A DNA stretch of 64,000 bases from Alphaproteobacteria bacterium (GTDB taxonomy: Bacteria > Pseudomonadota > Alphaproteobacteria > DSM-16000 > Inquilinaceae): contig JANQSN010000028.1 in the NCBI GenBank assembly GCA_028284045.1, forward strand, positions 124,001 to 188,000. The letters are read 5' to 3'. The notes beneath the pieces are model-generated. The model did no database searches and was not told the DNA's origin. It saw only the letters and a program-made list of their open reading frames with translations. This document shows, one piece after another, positions 62,581 to 64,000 of this stretch. Each line of letters opens with the position of its first letter. Positions within the stretch are counted from its first letter, which is position 1. The position numbers and the translations under genes are program-made.

Positions 62581-63606
62581 ATGGAAGCGGGACTGAAGAG
62601 GCAGCTCCGGTCGCTTGTGGTCGCGATCGCCCTGATCGTACCGGCGGCGATCCTGTTCACGCTGGCCCTCGGCGAGGAGCACGGCGCGCTGTCGGTGCTC
62701 GTCACGGCGGTCGGCACCACGCTGATCGTCGGCGGCCCGATCCTCGCGGCGGAAGTCATGGTGATCGACGCGCCCGCCGGACAGCGGTTGCGCCGCCGGC
62801 CGCTCTGGCAGTTCCTGACCCTAAGATTCGGGGCCTGGTCGCTGTGGATCCTGCTCGGATCGCTGATCGCCAACCGGTTCGTCTGGGCCGCACCGCTGGC
62901 CGACCCGCTGGCGCAAGCCGATTTCTGGCTGTCCATCGCCTTCTCCTTCGCCGCCGGCCTGACATGCATCTTCCTCTTGACGGTCGACGAGTTGCTGGGG
63001 CCCGGCGTCTTGGTCAATCTCTTGCGCGGTCGCTACCACCGTCCTTTGACGGAGGAGCGCGCGGTCGTCTTCCTGGACATGAAGAACTCCACCGGCCTGG
63101 CGGAACGACTGGGGCCGGAGCGGTTCCTCGACCTCCTGGTACGGTTCGTCGACCTGGTGTCGGAGGAGGTGCGGCGCGCCGGCGGCGCGACCTACGAGTA
63201 TCAGGGCGACGGCGTCATCCTGGTATGGGACGGCCGGCGCGCCGGCGACCTGACCCCGGCGGCGGTCATGCTGCGCCGGCTGAAGGCGCGCCTGCAGACG
63301 CAGGCCGGGCACTACCGGGCCGATTTCGGCGTGGCGCCCGACTTCCGGGCGGCGCTGCATGTCGGCCCGGTGGTGGTCAGCGAGATCGGCGACGACAAAC
63401 GCGCCATCGTGCTGGTGGGCGACACCATGAACACCGCGGCCCGGCTGGAGCAGGCGGCGCGCGATCTGGGTCACGACCTGATCTGTTCGGCCGATGCCGC
63501 CCGGCGCATCGGGCCGGTGCTGGGCGTGACCGTCCAGGCATTGGCGCCGATCGCGCTGCGCGGCAAGGCGCAACCGGTCGCCGCGGCGGCGCTGGTCCTG
63601 GCCTGA
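62581..63606 (+). CDS. Membrane-bound class III nucleotide cyclase
   Basis: This 341-residue protein has four membrane helices in the first 135 residues (VVAIALIVPAAILFTLAL; LVTAVGTTLIVGGPILAAEVM; LRFGAWSLWILLGSLI; WLSIAFSFAAGLTCIFLLTV) and a C-terminal cyclase domain. The metal aspartates are Asp166 (VVFLDMKNS) and Asp210 (YEYQGDGVIL), and NTAARLE supplies catalytic Asn and Arg. The adenine-specifying lysine seen in the first cyclase of this window is replaced by Glu in TYEYQGDG, so the substrate (ATP or GTP) is open. ATG 62581 was chosen over 62545. Confidence 0.85.
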   Translation: MEAGLKRQLRSLVVAIALIVPAAILFTLALGEEHGALSVLVTAVGTTLIVGGPILAAEVMVIDAPAGQRLRRRPLWQFLTLRFGAWSLWILLGSLIANRFVWAAPLADPLAQADFWLSIAFSFAAGLTCIFLLTVDELLGPGVLVNLLRGRYHRPLTEERAVVFLDMKNSTGLAERLGPERFLDLLVRFVDLVSEEVRRAGGATYEYQGDGVILVWDGRRAGDLTPAAVMLRRLKARLQTQAGHYRADFGVAPDFRAALHVGPVVVSEIGDDKRAIVLVGDTMNTAARLEQAARDLGHDLICSADAARRIGPVLGVTVQALAPIALRGKAQPVAAAALVLA

Positions 63607-63616
63607 CGGGCCCGCC

Positions 63617-64000
63617 ATGACCGAGCCCAAACTGACGCTGCCGCCGTTTGCCGCGCTTCGGGCCTTCCACGCGGCGGCGACCCATGACCGCTACCGCGAC
63701 GCGGCGGCCAGCCTGGGCCTGACGGAAAGCGCCGTCAGCCATCAGATCCGGCGGCTGGAAACCTTTGTGCACCAGCCGCTGTTCGACCGCTCCGGCCGGC
63801 GCCCGGCGCTGACCGAGGCGGGGCGCCGCTACCTCGCGGCGATCGAGCCGGCGCTGCGGCAGATCCACGAGGCGACTGCGGCGCTGCGGCCGGACGGCGG
63901 TCGGCGCCCCGTGCGGCTGACCCTGCCGCCGACCTTCGCCGCCACCTGGCTGATCCCGCGGCTCGGCGATTTCGAGCGCGCGCATCCCGACATCGACCTG
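63617..64000 (+). CDS. LysR-family transcriptional regulator, N-terminal part (runs off the right edge)
   Basis: The first 128 residues are visible. MTEPKLTLPPFAALRAFHAAATHDRYRDAAASLGLTESAVSHQIRRLETFVHQPLFDRSGRRPALTEAGRRYLAAI is a LysR winged helix-turn-helix (about residues 9-68), of the GcvA-like type that begins LPPFAALRAF. The effector domain starts at about residue 95 (VRLTLPPTFAATWLIPRLGDFERAHPDI). The ATG is 10 bp after the cyclase stop, so co-transcription is possible. Its target genes are probably beyond the right edge. Confidence 0.9.
   Translation, partial: MTEPKLTLPPFAALRAFHAAATHDRYRDAAASLGLTESAVSHQIRRLETFVHQPLFDRSGRRPALTEAGRRYLAAIEPALRQIHEATAALRPDGGRRPVRLTLPPTFAATWLIPRLGDFERAHPDIDL

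Overview
This window looks like a chromosomal segment of a GC-rich alphaproteobacterium, most likely in or near the Rhodospirillales. The reasons are: very high GC third positions in nearly every gene; a form II CO-dehydrogenase-like cluster in S-L-M order; TAXI-type TRAP transport; the ubiTUV genes for oxygen-independent ubiquinone synthesis; GTP-type PEP carboxykinase; and an isolated gene for a bacteriochlorophyll-binding antenna beta polypeptide. No rRNA, tRNA, CRISPR array or intact insertion sequence was seen.

Layout. 1-867: flagellin (minus strand, runs off the left edge). 1073-6330: an NhaD/citrate-type sodium transporter divergent from a TAXI TRAP receptor and fused permease; three tandem 27-bp hairpin repeats lie between them. 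6327-7631: MltB-type lytic transglycosylase. 7996-19492: a large molybdenum-hydroxylase cluster (coxG, coxS, coxL, coxM, adenylate cyclase, coxD, coxE, split xdhC/coxF, fused MoeA-like/MocA, NifU-like scaffold). 19695-22176: ubiT, ubiU, ubiV. 22309-28555: TetR with a DUF6544-like protein, a 5'-nucleotidase, an unknown membrane protein, a glycine-zipper lipoprotein and an MFS carrier. 28616-34457: CoA-binding protein, metY, a second MFS carrier, the lone antenna beta gene, cutA, an ABC ATPase remnant, a YbaN-like protein and two unknown proteins.

34560-42548 is a metal-transport region. A cobalamin riboswitch precedes a tiny membrane protein and an ABC-3-family metal importer (candidate cobalt uptake). 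The opposite strand carries a second ABC-3 importer (manganese/iron type) followed by a VIT/CCC1 transporter, with a Fur-like box upstream. 42654-47074 is more heterogeneous: a VOC/WYL pair with a perfect operator-like dyad, an AT-rich TylF-type methyltransferase that looks acquired, a Tat-exported cyclase-family protein and an NTF2-like protein. 47127-53531: DUF3500, a methyltransferase, an aldo/keto reductase, pckG, a secreted protein and YbjN. 53533-58379: glycogen phosphorylase, a dienelactone-hydrolase-like protein and TelA. 58485-62271: a complete sodium-pumping acyl-CoA decarboxylase operon. 62581-64000: a membrane nucleotide cyclase and a LysR regulator cut by the right edge.

Themes that join the genes. 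Redox and quinone chemistry: the cox-like hydroxylase, a membrane-anchored CoxG and anaerobic ubiquinone synthesis lie side by side with a NifU-like Fe-S scaffold between them. Sodium bioenergetics: an NhaD-like carrier and the sodium-pumping decarboxylase. Metal homeostasis: two ABC-3 importers under apparently different control signals. All functional calls come from reading motifs by eye; no database search was run.
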